Below are positions 1-8,798 of a stretch of DNA of 64,000 nt, in pieces; position 1 is the stretch's first letter; each line of letters begins with the position of its first letter. The notes under the pieces are model-generated. The model had not been told where the DNA came from and made no database searches. It saw only the letters and a program-made list of their open reading frames with translations. The DNA is from Marinobacter santoriniensis NKSG1. Its GTDB lineage: Bacteria > Pseudomonadota > Gammaproteobacteria > Pseudomonadales > Oleiphilaceae. The stretch covers positions 868,001 to 932,000 of the forward strand of contig NZ_APAT01000015.1 in NCBI RefSeq assembly GCF_000347775.1, in the 5' to 3' direction. Position numbers and translations under genes: made by a program.

Positions 1-53
1 CCGAGAAATGGCGGGAACGACTGGCCGAGCGCTGCACAAACCAGGATAAATAA
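1..53 (+). CDS. 3' end of an upstream gene, product unknown
   Basis: An open frame enters from the left edge and ends at a TAA at 51-53. It gives a charged 16-residue tail beginning EKWRERLAER. Only the C-terminus is present, so no family can be assigned. The nearest downstream gene starts about 70 bases later, so the stop fits the end of a preceding plus-strand gene. The frame could be chance because it is so short. Confidence 0.35.
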   Translation, partial: EKWRERLAERCTNQDK

Positions 54-120
54 TCGCTAGTGATCAGACCGCGGCTTCTGACGTATGGTATCGGGAACAC
101 TCCGAGGAAGTTTCCGCACC

Positions 121-1281
121 ATGTCAGAAGCCGTCGCCTTTGAACTCGAGACCTGCCAACGGATTTCGGATCTGCCGAAAGACGTCTGGGAGCAGTTTGC
201 AGGCCGGGACAACCCCTTCCTTCGCTACGAATTCTTTCAGAGCCTGGAGGAATCCGGTTGCACAACCGCCGACACCGGATGGCAACCCAGCCACCTGATA
301 TTTCGGGAGGGCACCGACATTGTCGGAGTGGCGCCGGCTTACCTGAAGTATCACTCCATGGGCGAATACGTGTTTGACTGGGCCTGGGCCGATGCCTACC
401 AGCGCTACGGTGTGCCTTACTACCCCAAGCTCCTGATCGCCGTCCCTTTCACACCTTCCCGGGGACCGCGGCTGATGCTGGCCGATCATGTCCGGAATGC
501 CCTGGCGCCACCGGCGCTGTCTTCAGGACTGGACACGCTTTGCGAAGAAATCGGAGCACATTCGTGGCACCTCCTGTTTCCGGACGAGGCCGATCAGGCC
601 TTGCTGCACGAACCGGAAGAACTTCACCGGATTGGCTGCCAGTTCCATTGGCACAATCATGGCTACCGCCAATTCGATGATTTTCTGGCAACACTTACCT
701 CCCGCAAGCGCAAGTCCATTCGCCGGGAACGCAGACAGGTCGCTGAACAGGGCATCACGTTCAGACGCTTCAGCGGACACGCTCTGCCGGACGCCGTTCT
801 CTCGGCCTTTTATGTGTTCTACCAGGCCACGTACCTCAAACGTGGTCAGCGCCCCTATCTCAACAAGCGGTTTTTCCAGTTGTTGCGGGACCGGTTACCC
901 GAGCACCTGGAGATTGTCATGGCGGTCAAGGAAGACCGGATGATCGCCGGAGCCCTGTTCCTGACCGGTGGTGACACGCTTTACGGGCGCTACTGGGGAT
1001 GCCTCGATGAATTCGATCACCTTCATTTCGAGACCTGTTATTACCAGGGCATCGAAATAGCCATCGACCTGGGCCTTACCCGCTTTGACGCCGGAGCCCA
1101 GGGTGAGCACAAACTGGTGCGCGGCTTCGAACCCACGCTCACCCACTCCTGGCACGGCATCCTCCATGAGGGATTCCGGGAGGCTATCCGGGAGTTCACG
1201 CTGGAGGAAGCCGTCCAGGTCCGGGCCTATCAACGTGAAGCCCAGACCCTGCTGCCCTATCGCCAACAGGAACCGGATTAG
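121..1281 (+). CDS. FemAB/GNAT-like acyltransferase (PF04339-type)
   Basis: A 386-residue cytoplasmic protein that resembles the COG3146 'peptidogalycan biosynthesis' family, whose fold is two GNAT-like halves as in FemAB. The early PFLRYEFFQSLEESG segment, a central GVPYYPKL stretch and a basic SRKRKSIRRERR helix near residue 200 are typical. The reaction is not established for the family. An in-frame ATG at 85 has no ribosome binding site, whereas GAGGAAG lies about 10 bases before the ATG at 121, so I chose 121. The next gene starts 53 bases downstream. Confidence 0.8.
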   Translation: MSEAVAFELETCQRISDLPKDVWEQFAGRDNPFLRYEFFQSLEESGCTTADTGWQPSHLIFREGTDIVGVAPAYLKYHSMGEYVFDWAWADAYQRYGVPYYPKLLIAVPFTPSRGPRLMLADHVRNALAPPALSSGLDTLCEEIGAHSWHLLFPDEADQALLHEPEELHRIGCQFHWHNHGYRQFDDFLATLTSRKRKSIRRERRQVAEQGITFRRFSGHALPDAVLSAFYVFYQATYLKRGQRPYLNKRFFQLLRDRLPEHLEIVMAVKEDRMIAGALFLTGGDTLYGRYWGCLDEFDHLHFETCYYQGIEIAIDLGLTRFDAGAQGEHKLVRGFEPTLTHSWHGILHEGFREAIREFTLEEAVQVRAYQREAQTLLPYRQQEPD

Positions 1282-1334
1282 CTTCTATACTGAGGGGACC
1301 GATCCGCGAACAGGGTCAAAAAGGACGGCGTATC

Positions 1335-1991
1335 ATGGACACCCAGTTCCTGCCCGCGATCATCACTACCGGACATGGCCTTCTGATTCTGGCAGGTGTG
1401 GCCTTGATCATTGCCCTGTCGGCGCTCATGTACGCTTCCCGTATCCGCCAGCAGCACAGTGAGAAACTGGAGGTACTTCGAGAAAAGGCCGACACGCTCT
1501 GGCGCGAGATCGACGACATCCGCGTCGCCCATTTCAACGGCCCGACGTCCTCTGCCAGCAGCACGACCGACGCGCTCCAGGGCAATGCCTATCAGACGGA
1601 AAAGGTGGCCTACCAGACGATCTGGCCGCAGCTCTGGCAACTGCATGACAAGACCGGCCAGTTCCTCAGAACGGTTGAGGCCGGGGAACCGGTCGGAGAC
1701 CTGCGCCTCGAAGCCCGCAATGCGGCGCTGGAAGCCCGCCAGGGACTGAATCGCCATCGCCCTTTCTGCAGCGGAAAAGTGGAACAGTTGATCAGTCGGC
1801 TCGTGGATACGGAAATCAAGGCCCATCTCGCCGCCTGTCAGTACCTCGACCTCCTGAAGGAAGTGTCTACCCATCCATCCGACCATGATCGGCGGCTCAT
1901 GCAGGAGAAATGTCACTCTCTGCACGAACAGGACGCCCGGGAGTTGATGAACTCGCTCGCAGAGGAAATCCGGGACCGGATGCTTCGCTAG
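1335..1991 (+). CDS. Hypothetical membrane-anchored protein
   Basis: A 218-residue protein of no family I recognise. One hydrophobic segment (about residues 9-31, rich in L, I, V and A) is followed by a charged, probably helical cytoplasmic or periplasmic domain with several Glu/Arg-rich stretches. AAGGACGG precedes the ATG by a plausible distance. The stop codon interlocks with that of the convergent nicotinate phosphoribosyltransferase gene at a shared CTAG (1988-1991). It may form a unit with the acyltransferase-like gene just upstream. Confidence 0.65.
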   Translation: MDTQFLPAIITTGHGLLILAGVALIIALSALMYASRIRQQHSEKLEVLREKADTLWREIDDIRVAHFNGPTSSASSTTDALQGNAYQTEKVAYQTIWPQLWQLHDKTGQFLRTVEAGEPVGDLRLEARNAALEARQGLNRHRPFCSGKVEQLISRLVDTEIKAHLAACQYLDLLKEVSTHPSDHDRRLMQEKCHSLHEQDARELMNSLAEEIRDRMLR

Positions 1992-3334
1992 CGACGCTGG
2001 CCTGCAACGACAGCGAGGGAGTCCCTCTGCAATTGGGTGAGATAGTCACTGATTTGGACCGGGACCGGTTCGGCAGGCTCCAGGCCCAACAGCGGATCCG
2101 GCAGTGACGCGATGGCCTGTTGCGCGCCGTCAACCTGTGAGGCCAGTGGGCCGATCGCTTCGGGTAGTATCCGGCCATTTTCCATAATTGGTTCCAGCAG
2201 GGGCCGACCCTCCGCATTCTCCATTCGACCAGCCACGGTGTCCCGGACAATTCGCCCATCGTCATCCAGCACCCGGAAGACCTGTTTGCGTCCCGGCAAT
2301 GAGACTTTTCCAGAGGAACTCTTCATCTTCGGCTCGCCGGCATATTCGGTCAGCTTGTAAGCCAGTTCCAGGGCCGGGGCGTCCGCCGCCACACCAATAG
2401 CGGTGCCCACGCCGAAGCCATCGATCGGCGCCTCCTCTGCCAGTAGGCGGGCAATCCGGTATTCGTCCAGGCCACCGCTGGCCATGATCCTGATCTGTGG
2501 AAAACCTCCATCGTCCAGAATCCTCCGGCAGTCTCTCGCCTCTGCGGCGAGATCGCCGGAGTCCAGCCGAATGGCTCCGATGTTTGTCAAAGGTTTCTCA
2601 CGCAACCATGACACAATGCGCCGGACCGCACGTCGGCTGTCATAGGTATCGACCAGCAAGGTGGTACCCGGGTACAGGTGGGCATATACCTTGAAGGCTT
2701 CAAGCTCGTCCGGATAGGCCTGAACAAAGCTGTGTGCCATGGTGCCGTTAACGTCCATGTCAAAATCCAGCCCGGCCAGTACGTTGCTGGTGGCCGAAAG
2801 ACCGGCCAGGCGGAACGCCCGAACGCTCCGGTGACCGGCATCAATGCCATGCATGCGCCGCAGCCCGAAATCCACGACGGGACGCCCGTCCGCCGCCAGC
2901 GCCAACCGCACCGCTTTGGTGGCCAGCACCGATTCCAGGTGAACGTAATTCATGACCAGGCTTTCCAGGATCTGAGCTTCAGCAATCGGCGCTTCGATCT
3001 CCAGCAGCGGCTCCTGGGGAAACAGCGGGGTTCCCTCGGGAACCGCGTGCAGGCTGCCACTGAAGCGGAAGGAACGCAGCCACTCCAGAAAGCCCGGCTG
3101 AAACCGGTTGAGCTGTCTCAGGCGCTCGATGTGATCCTCGGAGAATTGCAGGCCCTCAAGCACTTCGGCTATGTTGCGCTGACCGCAGGCCAGAACGAAG
3201 TTGCGATGCTCAGGCAGATCGCGGAAGAACAGGCTGAACACGGCACGCTCCTGCATCCCTTCGTGCCAGTACGCCTGCGCCATCGCGAGCTCGTACAGAT
3301 CCACCAGCAGGGGAAGATCCTTTTCATGCATCAT
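1988..3334 (-). CDS. pncB: Nicotinate phosphoribosyltransferase
   Basis: A 448-residue enzyme that joins nicotinate to PRPP with ATP hydrolysis, the first step of NAD salvage by the Preiss-Handler route. The family pattern is clear: an N-terminal LPLLVDLYELAMAQAYW, the central VDFGLRRMHG segment with the catalytic-loop His, TTLLVDTYDS, IRLDSGDL and the phosphate-binding MASGGLDEY. It is closer to the long PncB2-like forms than to E. coli PncB. A TTG at 3349 is possible, but the ATG at 3334 sits 7 bases behind GGGAGG and is preferred. Confidence 0.9.
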   Translation of the reverse strand: MMHEKDLPLLVDLYELAMAQAYWHEGMQERAVFSLFFRDLPEHRNFVLACGQRNIAEVLEGLQFSEDHIERLRQLNRFQPGFLEWLRSFRFSGSLHAVPEGTPLFPQEPLLEIEAPIAEAQILESLVMNYVHLESVLATKAVRLALAADGRPVVDFGLRRMHGIDAGHRSVRAFRLAGLSATSNVLAGLDFDMDVNGTMAHSFVQAYPDELEAFKVYAHLYPGTTLLVDTYDSRRAVRRIVSWLREKPLTNIGAIRLDSGDLAAEARDCRRILDDGGFPQIRIMASGGLDEYRIARLLAEEAPIDGFGVGTAIGVAADAPALELAYKLTEYAGEPKMKSSSGKVSLPGRKQVFRVLDDDGRIVRDTVAGRMENAEGRPLLEPIMENGRILPEAIGPLASQVDGAQQAIASLPDPLLGLEPAEPVPVQISDYLTQLQRDSLAVVAGQRR

Positions 3335-3378
3335 CAGGGGACCTCCCAACGCGTTACCAGGGCCATACAGTTCTGCGA

Positions 3379-3594
3379 CTAACTGTTGGTAATTCGGAAC
3401 CCGATCTTCAACACCACCTGATAATGGCCGACTTTACCGTCAACGATGTGGCCGCGGGTCTCCATCACCTCGAACCACTCCATATGTTTTACGCTTTTGC
3501 CACACTCGGCCACCGCGTTCTCGATGGCCTCCTCAATACTCGTTTTCGAGGAACCGACGATCTCTACTTTTTTGTAGACATGGTGATCTGACAT
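3379..3594 (-). CDS. Dodecin family flavin-binding protein
   Basis: A 71-residue protein with the full dodecin pattern: VYKKVEIVGSS at the N-terminus, a helix (SIEEAIENAVAE), then a KHMEWFEV strand with the Trp that stacks on the flavin, and HYQVVLKIGF at the end. Dodecins form hollow 12-mers that store or buffer riboflavin, FMN or FAD. The frame is open further upstream, but GGGAGA precedes the ATG at 3594 and the family length is about 70, so the short form is right. It lies 44 bases upstream of pncB and could share its transcript, which would pair NAD and flavin cofactor functions. Confidence 0.93.
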   Translation of the reverse strand: MSDHHVYKKVEIVGSSKTSIEEAIENAVAECGKSVKHMEWFEVMETRGHIVDGKVGHYQVVLKIGFRITNS

Positions 3595-3677
3595 AGGGTA
3601 TCTCCCAGTAATTGGAGCATGTACCTTGAGACTAGAAGACCGGGACGCCGCCATCAAATAAAGGCCGGGCAACAACC

Positions 3678-4451
3678 ATGAAAAGAACTGTGAAGCGAAG
3701 TGCCGCCTGGTTTCTCGCCAGCCTTACGATCCTGATGACCGGCCCACTGCTCATGGCGGTCAGCGGTGGCCTGCACGGCGCCGAGAACTGGCAGACCGCG
3801 AGCCGAGAGAGCGCGGACATTGCCCCCAAACCCGATGCATTCGACGATGCAGTTGTCCAGGTATACGGGGCACGAGCCTGGAGTTGGCGAGGATACTTTG
3901 CGGTCCACACCTGGATTGCCACCAAGGAAAAGGGGGCGACACAATACCGGGTCCACGAGGTCACCGGCTGGCGCCACTACGTCGTCAGTTCGCGCCCATC
4001 GATACCGGACCGTCGCTGGTACGGGGCCGAGCCGACCCTGTACGCCGACATCCGCGGTGACGAAGCCGCCCGCCTGATTCCGGGGATCTACGACGCAATT
4101 CAGCGGTACCCCTATCCCACCGAATACGAGGCCTGGCCGGGCCCCAACAGCAATACCTTTACCGCCTGGGTAATTCGGGACGTTCCGGGGCTGGAGGTCG
4201 CCCTGCCCAATCATGCCATCGGCAAGGATTACCTGGGTGACCGTCTGATTGCGGCCGTACCCGGTGGAAGCGGCTACCAGGTCAGCCTCGGCGGCTATTT
4301 CGGTTTGCTGGCAGGCGTTCGGGAGGGGCTGGAAGTCAACATTCTGGGGTTGTCACTGGGCGTCAACCCGTTGGCCCTGGGCATCAAATTACCGGGCATT
4401 GGCGAGCTGGCGTTGAGAAATCCCAACGCCATGGCCGAATCCGCTGACTGA
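3678..4451 (+). CDS. DUF3750 domain-containing membrane-anchored protein
   Basis: A 257-residue protein with one N-terminal hydrophobic segment (about residues 9-30) that acts as a signal or anchor. The rest matches what I recall of DUF3750: an early WRGYFAVHTWIA segment, Tyr/Trp-rich strands, PGPNSNTF with following TAWV, and a Gly-rich C-terminal third. The His and Asn-containing segments suggest a possible hydrolase fold, but no function is known to me. Divergent from the dodecin gene and convergent with azlD, whose stop begins at the next base. Confidence 0.75.
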   Translation: MKRTVKRSAAWFLASLTILMTGPLLMAVSGGLHGAENWQTASRESADIAPKPDAFDDAVVQVYGARAWSWRGYFAVHTWIATKEKGATQYRVHEVTGWRHYVVSSRPSIPDRRWYGAEPTLYADIRGDEAARLIPGIYDAIQRYPYPTEYEAWPGPNSNTFTAWVIRDVPGLEVALPNHAIGKDYLGDRLIAAVPGGSGYQVSLGGYFGLLAGVREGLEVNILGLSLGVNPLALGIKLPGIGELALRNPNAMAESAD

Positions 4452-4766
4452 TTACAGGAGAAAATAACGGACCAGGCCAGCAGCGGCGATACCCGCCGCG
4501 ATGGCGGGCAGCGGCTTGCGCACCACAAGCATGGTTACCGCCGTGACCGAGAGGGCTGCGACGGCGCCGGCGTCCCCGCTGAATGCCATAGGCACGATAA
4601 TGGCAATCAGCACCGAACTGGCCATGGTGTTGATAAAGCTCTCAATCCTGGGACTGATCCGCACGAATGACATGGCGAACACCCCGCCAAAGCGGGTTGT
4701 GAGGGTTACCAGGGTCATGATGGCAATGACCAGAAGAACGCCGGAATCGGCAGTCGAGAGGTTCAC
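4452..4766 (-). CDS. azlD: AzlD family branched-chain amino acid export subunit
   Basis: A 104-residue, four-helix membrane protein, the small partner of AzlC in branched-chain amino acid efflux (YgaZH/BrnFE type). Typical features are TLTTRFGGVFAM near the start, RISPRIESFINTM, the IVPMAFSG loop and VVRKPLPAI near the end. The start is a GTG at 4766 that overlaps the azlC stop by 4 bases (GTGA), a coupled arrangement usual for this pair. A longer ATG-initiated reading exists but runs entirely inside azlC, so it is rejected. Confidence 0.88.
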   Translation of the reverse strand: MNLSTADSGVLLVIAIMTLVTLTTRFGGVFAMSFVRISPRIESFINTMASSVLIAIIVPMAFSGDAGAVAALSVTAVTMLVVRKPLPAIAAGIAAAGLVRYFLL

Positions 4767-5500
4767 GACGTTGTTTCTCCGCTGCTCGTGGTGGATTGGC
4801 GGTCGGTCCAGAAAAAGCCGACCATTCCGCCGGCAAGTGCTCCGGTAACCACATGGGTGTTCGGTGGCAGCCATTTCCATGCCGCGAGAGAGGCGGCCCC
4901 GGCAACGGTCCAGGCAACCAGAACACGGGGAGACTTGTTGCCCCCCAATGCCATCGCGAGCAGGAAGCAGCCCAGTACCATGTCCAGCCCAAGGCTTTTG
5001 GGATCGGACAGCAAACCTCCGAAATAGGCGCCCAGCCAGGTTCCGACAATCCACGCCAGCCAGAGAGCGAGCCCACCGCCGACGATCACCTCCAGGTTGC
5101 GCCGGCCACTCTGGTATTCCTGGGCCGAAACCGCCCAGTTCGCATCGGTCAGCAGCAGAAGTAATCCGTATCGTTTGCCGGGGGCGACATCCCTGAGCAT
5201 GGGGTACAACGACGCCCCCATCAGAAGATGACGGGAATTGATGGCAAAAACCACCGCCACCAGGGGCAGCAGAGAAATTTCATTGCCCCAGAGTTCGAGG
5301 GCGGCAAACTGCGACGCACCGGCGAACACCGCCGCACTCATCAGGATGGTTTCGAGCGGCGCCAACCCTTTTTGGGTAGCGGCCAGGCCAAACGCAGCGC
5401 CGAATGCCACCACGAATAACGAGATGGGCAACAGCCGGAAGAATTCGCTGCGAATCTTCCGGGCTTCGAGACAATAGGGATAGGAGCGATCAGACATCAT
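4763..5500 (-). CDS. azlC: AzlC family branched-chain amino acid permease
   Basis: A 245-residue polytopic membrane protein, the large subunit of the AzlCD exporter of valine and other branched-chain amino acids. The diagnostic stretch is FGAAFGLAATQKGL followed by SAAVFAGASQFAALELW and AINSRHLLMGASLYP. Two adjacent ATG codons (5500 and 5497) can start it, and neither has a strong ribosome binding site. The gene is divergent from leucine dehydrogenase across a 541-base gap holding palindromes, so both sides of that gap handle branched-chain amino acids. Confidence 0.9.
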   Translation of the reverse strand: MMSDRSYPYCLEARKIRSEFFRLLPISLFVVAFGAAFGLAATQKGLAPLETILMSAAVFAGASQFAALELWGNEISLLPLVAVVFAINSRHLLMGASLYPMLRDVAPGKRYGLLLLLTDANWAVSAQEYQSGRRNLEVIVGGGLALWLAWIVGTWLGAYFGGLLSDPKSLGLDMVLGCFLLAMALGGNKSPRVLVAWTVAGAASLAAWKWLPPNTHVVTGALAGGMVGFFWTDRQSTTSSGETTS

Positions 5501-5566
5501 AGGAAGCTAAGCCGGAACCCCTCGCATGCGTATAAGCAGAAACCCTTACTCCGAAAAAAATTATCG

Positions 5567-5580
5567 CCTCTGATCAGAGG
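5567..5580. promoter_or_regulatory. 14-bp palindrome upstream of azlC
   Basis: CCTCTGATCAGAGG is a perfect palindrome 67 bases before the azlC start. Read on the minus strand it is followed after six bases by a run of seven T, so it could be a weak leader terminator for azlCD. Its position also fits an operator. I cannot choose between these. Confidence 0.35.
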
Positions 5581-5628
5581 CTTGCTTGAGTTTCTCAGGT
5601 AATTGGCAAATTGTAACCCATCCAAACG

Positions 5629-5644
5629 TTGACGTTAACGTCAA
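5629..5644. promoter_or_regulatory. 16-bp palindromic operator, LiuR-like
   Basis: TTGACGTTAACGTCAA is a perfect 16-bp palindrome in the region between azlC and leucine dehydrogenase. From memory it resembles operators of LiuR, the MerR-family regulator of branched-chain amino acid catabolism in gammaproteobacteria, which centre on ACGTTAACGT or ACGTAAACGT. The neighbouring genes fit that role. The regulator gene is not in this window, so the assignment is inference. Confidence 0.5.
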
Positions 5645-5801
5645 TCGACGCTAGGTTGTTTTTTGTCCGGCCCCACAAAGGCACCCCGACGCAATCCATC
5701 GGGCAGGGACACCAGAAATCGAGCAGCCGGCCACAAGCCGGACGACAAGAACAAGACAGCCATCTACCGCCGCGATCCGGCAGGTGGAGGAGGATTTCGA
5801 C

Positions 5802-5948
5802 ATGCCTTATTCTGCATACTCCGGGCGCAAACGCCCTCCCCGTTTCGTTGACTGTTCACCGAATCCCGACCGTTTCCACAGGCTCGTACGCCCTGTCGAC
5901 TTTGCCACGGCACCGGGCACCGGAAGGATCGCCGACCCTGGCTCCTGA
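5802..5948 (+). CDS. Possible 48-residue protein with strong ribosome binding site
   Basis: GGAGGAGG at 5786-5793 lies exactly 8 bases before an ATG that opens a 48-codon frame ending in TGA at 5946. The product begins MPYSAYSGRKRPPRF and is basic and Pro-rich. I recognise no family. It could be a small protein, a leader peptide for leucine dehydrogenase 93 bases downstream, or the end of a frameshifted gene whose first part reads in another frame from 5663. Confidence 0.35.
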   Translation: MPYSAYSGRKRPPRFVDCSPNPDRFHRLVRPVDFATAPGTGRIADPGS

Positions 5949-6041
5949 TTACCGCGGCCAAGCCTGACCTGCAACTGATTCCGGCACCTGTTCAAGCGCC
6001 CTGGCGCCTGTGCCCCAATGTATCTGGAAACGGTGAAAACC

Positions 6042-7142
6042 ATGAACGTATTCAGTCACCCCGAATTCGATAATCACGAACACCTGTCTTTTTTCTGCGA
6101 CCCGGAAACCGGCCTGAAAGCTATCGTTGCCATCCATAACACCTCACGGGGCCCGGCCCTCGGTGGCTGCAGGATGTTTCCCTACGCCACCGACGAGGAA
6201 GCCCTGCGGGATGTCCTTCGCCTGTCCAGGGGCATGACCTACAAATCCGCACTCGCCAATCTCGACCTGGGTGGCGGTAAGTCCGTCATCATCGGTGATC
6301 CTCGCGAACACAAGACCGAGGCGCTGATGGAAGCCATGGGCAAACATCTGGAAAGCCTCGGCGGCCGCTACAGTGCGGCGGAAGACTCAGGCACCAGCGT
6401 CGCGGATCTGAGAGTGATGGGCCGGCACACGCGTTACGTGGCCGGCATCGCCAACCGGACCGGTTTTGACGGCAATCCCAGTAACGGCGATCCATCCCCG
6501 GCGACAGCCTATGGCACCTTCATCGGCCTGAAAGCGGCCGTAAGACACAAACTCGGCCATGACGATCTGACCGGACTGAAAGTCGCTATCCAGGGCGTCG
6601 GCAATGTCGGTTTCCGTCTGGCCAGACATCTGCGCGAAGCCGGAGCGGAACTGTGGGTCCACGACATCCATCAGGACAATCTCCAGCGCGCCGTGGACGA
6701 ACTGGGCGCCAGACCCGCTTCCGCCGAGGACATCCTGTTCCTACCGGTGGACGTCGTGGCACCGTGCGCCATGGGGGCAGTCCTCAACGACGCCAGCATT
6801 CCCAAACTGAAGGCAGGCATCATCGCCGGTGCCGCCAACAACCTGCTGGACCGTCCGGAGCACGATGCCATGCTCAAACAGCAGGACATCCTGTACGCGC
6901 CGGACTTTGCCATCAACGCCGGAGGCATCATCGATGTGTTCTACGAACGCACCGACGCAACGCCGGAAACGGTTCGCAAACACGTCGACACCATTGGCGA
7001 CACCCTGACCGAAATTTTCAATCGCTCTGACCGCACCGGGCTTCCCACCGGTGATATTGCCAACGAACTGGCAGAGGAGCGATTCCAGAAGCACACCGCG
7101 GGTGCTGGGCTGGCGCCCATGCGGTTGGCTGGCACCGGTTGA
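6042..7142 (+). CDS. ldh: Leucine dehydrogenase (Glu/Leu/Phe/Val family)
   Basis: A 366-residue NAD-dependent enzyme that oxidatively deaminates leucine and other branched-chain amino acids to 2-oxo acids and ammonia. Residues 32-46 hold the family's [11 protein letters not shown]. The catalytic Lys80 lies in [13 protein letters not shown], at the same number as in Bacillus LeuDH. The Rossmann motif [13 protein letters not shown] follows, then [11 protein letters not shown] and FAINAGGI. An upstream in-frame ATG at 6018 would add eight residues. The second ATG fits the usual family start. A strong terminator lies 24 bases downstream. Confidence 0.92.
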   Translation: MNVFSHPEFDNHEHLSFFCDPETGLKAIVAIHNTSRGPALGGCRMFPYATDEEALRDVLRLSRGMTYKSALANLDLGGGKSVIIGDPREHKTEALMEAMGKHLESLGGRYSAAEDSGTSVADLRVMGRHTRYVAGIANRTGFDGNPSNGDPSPATAYGTFIGLKAAVRHKLGHDDLTGLKVAIQGVGNVGFRLARHLREAGAELWVHDIHQDNLQRAVDELGARPASAEDILFLPVDVVAPCAMGAVLNDASIPKLKAGIIAGAANNLLDRPEHDAMLKQQDILYAPDFAINAGGIIDVFYERTDATPETVRKHVDTIGDTLTEIFNRSDRTGLPTGDIANELAEERFQKHTAGAGLAPMRLAGTG

Positions 7143-7165
7143 CCTGACGCTGGTGCTTCCCCCTT

Positions 7166-7196
7166 GGGAGCCACAGGTTCTGTGGCTCCCTCTTTT
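7166..7196 (+). terminator. Rho-independent terminator after leucine dehydrogenase
   Basis: An 11-bp perfect stem (GGGAGCCACAG pairing with CTGTGGCTCCC) with a three-base GTT loop is followed directly by TCTTTT. It separates the dehydrogenase transcript from the transporter gene that starts at 7230. Confidence 0.9.
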
Positions 7197-7229
7197 CCCT
7201 GACAACAACAAGTACTGCAGGAGACTGTC

Positions 7230-8642
7230 ATGTCTGTCACTTCATCCGGTTCCGCCACCTACAGCGGGGCACTTGAGGGTTCCAGCGCCAAGCGCGGACT
7301 CTGGTCATCACGACTCGCCTTCATACTCGCCGCCACGGGCTCGGCGGTGGGGCTCGGCAATATCTGGAAGTTTCCCTACATCACCGGTGAAAACGGCGGC
7401 GGCGCATTCGTCTTGATGTATCTGCTGTGTATCGCCGTGGTTGGCATTCCCATCATGATGGCGGAGGTCATGATCGGACGGCGGGGCGGTCACAACCCCG
7501 TCAAAAGCCTGCAAATGATCGCCGAGCGGGATCGCCTCAAGCCCGCGTGGAAGCTGGTGGGAGCCATCGGCATCCTGGCCGGTTTCCTGATTCTCTCGTT
7601 TTATTCGGTGATCGGCGGCTGGGCCGTTTCCTACGTCGGCACCGCCGCCAGCGGCCAGCTGACCGGCCAGTCGGCCGATGCCATCGGTGCGATCTTCTCC
7701 GGTCTGCTCTCGGAGCCGCTCACCCTTCTACTCTGGCACAGTGTGTTCATGGCCCTGGTCATGGTCGTCGTGGCGAAAGGTGTTCACTCAGGCCTGGAAA
7801 GGGCGGTAACCCTGCTCATGCCGGCCCTGTTCGTTCTGCTGCTGATCATGGTCGGCTACGCGATGACCTCCGGCGGCTTCGCCAAAGGGGCAGCCTTCCT
7901 GTTTGAGCCGGACTTTTCGAAGCTGACAACCACTGGCCTTCTGGTCGCGCTGGGGCATGCTTTCTTCACCCTGAGCCTCGGTATGGCGGTTATGATCGCC
8001 TACGGCTCCTATCTGCCCAAGGGCATTTCCATCGCGAAAACCTCGATCACGGTTTCAATCATTGATACGGGTGTCGCTCTGCTTGCGGGGCTGGCCATCT
8101 TCCCGGTGGTATTCGCCAACGGCCTTGAACCAGGTGCCGGTCCCGGCCTGATTTTCCAGACCCTACCGCTTGCCTTCGGTCAGATGCCGTTTGGCAGCTT
8201 TTTCGGCACCCTGTTCTTCGTCCTGCTGATCTTTGCCGCCTGGACATCCGGCATCTCCCTACTGGAACCGATCGTGGAATGGCTCGAAGAACGCAAGGGG
8301 ATGAACCGGACCATCAGCACCCTGATTGCCGGGATCGTGTGCTGGGCACTGGGCATTGCCTCGATTCTGTCCCTGAACCTTTGGTCCGATGTCACCCCCC
8401 TTGGCTTCATCCCGATGCTCGAAGGCAAGACTATCTTCGACCTGCTGGACTTCTTCACCGCAAACATTCTGCTGCCGCTCGGTGGCCTGGCAGTCGCGGT
8501 GTTCGCCGGCTGGGTGATGTCGCGCCAGGCCATGGAAAAGGAACTCGCCCTGTCCGCACCGGCCTTCAAGCTCTGGTACGTGACCGTGCGCTTTGTCACG
8601 CCGATTGCGGTGGCTACAGTCTTTATCTACAACCTCCTGTAA
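7230..8642 (+). CDS. Sodium:neurotransmitter symporter family (NSS) amino acid transporter
   Basis: A 470-residue LeuT-fold transporter, likely importing hydrophobic or aromatic amino acids with Na+. The first-helix signature RLAFILAATGSAVGLGN, then IWKFPYI and GENGGGAF, is the substrate and sodium site of MhsT/LeuT-type proteins. About 11-12 membrane segments follow, including the SLGMAVMIAYGSYLP helix and FAAWTSGISLLEP. AGGAG lies 7 bases before the ATG. It follows leucine dehydrogenase across a terminator, so it is probably separately transcribed, though the two would cooperate in amino acid use. Confidence 0.9.
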   Translation: MSVTSSGSATYSGALEGSSAKRGLWSSRLAFILAATGSAVGLGNIWKFPYITGENGGGAFVLMYLLCIAVVGIPIMMAEVMIGRRGGHNPVKSLQMIAERDRLKPAWKLVGAIGILAGFLILSFYSVIGGWAVSYVGTAASGQLTGQSADAIGAIFSGLLSEPLTLLLWHSVFMALVMVVVAKGVHSGLERAVTLLMPALFVLLLIMVGYAMTSGGFAKGAAFLFEPDFSKLTTTGLLVALGHAFFTLSLGMAVMIAYGSYLPKGISIAKTSITVSIIDTGVALLAGLAIFPVVFANGLEPGAGPGLIFQTLPLAFGQMPFGSFFGTLFFVLLIFAAWTSGISLLEPIVEWLEERKGMNRTISTLIAGIVCWALGIASILSLNLWSDVTPLGFIPMLEGKTIFDLLDFFTANILLPLGGLAVAVFAGWVMSRQAMEKELALSAPAFKLWYVTVRFVTPIAVATVFIYNLL

Positions 8643-8651
8643 TCCTGAACC

Positions 8652-8674
8652 GGGGAGCGGTCCTTCCGCTCCCC
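8652..8674 (+). terminator. GC-rich hairpin after the NSS transporter
   Basis: GGGGAGCGG pairs perfectly with CCGCTCCCC around a TCCTT loop 9 bases after the transporter stop. No T-run follows, so it may stabilise the 3' end or support Rho-dependent termination rather than act alone. Confidence 0.5.
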
Positions 8675-8798
8675 GCGACCTCGACTTTCGTCGACGTTAC
8701 GCCGGTCCGACAAACATCTGTCCCCTTCTGACCGGACAAGAGCGCGCAAAGCCTCGTACTGTGTCGGGCGATCCCGATCAATCAGTGAGGCTTTCACT

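Larger units (their letters stand above)
5501..6041. other. Long intergenic region between azlC and leucine dehydrogenase
   Basis: A 541-base divergent region, the longest gene-poor stretch here. The azlC-proximal part is AT-rich and carries two perfect palindromes (5567-5580 and 5629-5644), annotated separately. The rest is GC-rich with one short frame behind an excellent ribosome binding site (5802-5948). Longer frames such as 5629-5967 have unlikely compositions and no binding site. A decayed or frameshifted small gene across 5663-5948 is possible. Confidence 0.6.

Noticed and set aside
5629..5967. 112-codon frame in the azlC-ldh gap
   Set aside because: No ribosome binding site, begins inside a palindrome and has an unlikely Arg/Ser/Pro-rich sequence. 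The 48-codon frame at 5802 is better supported.
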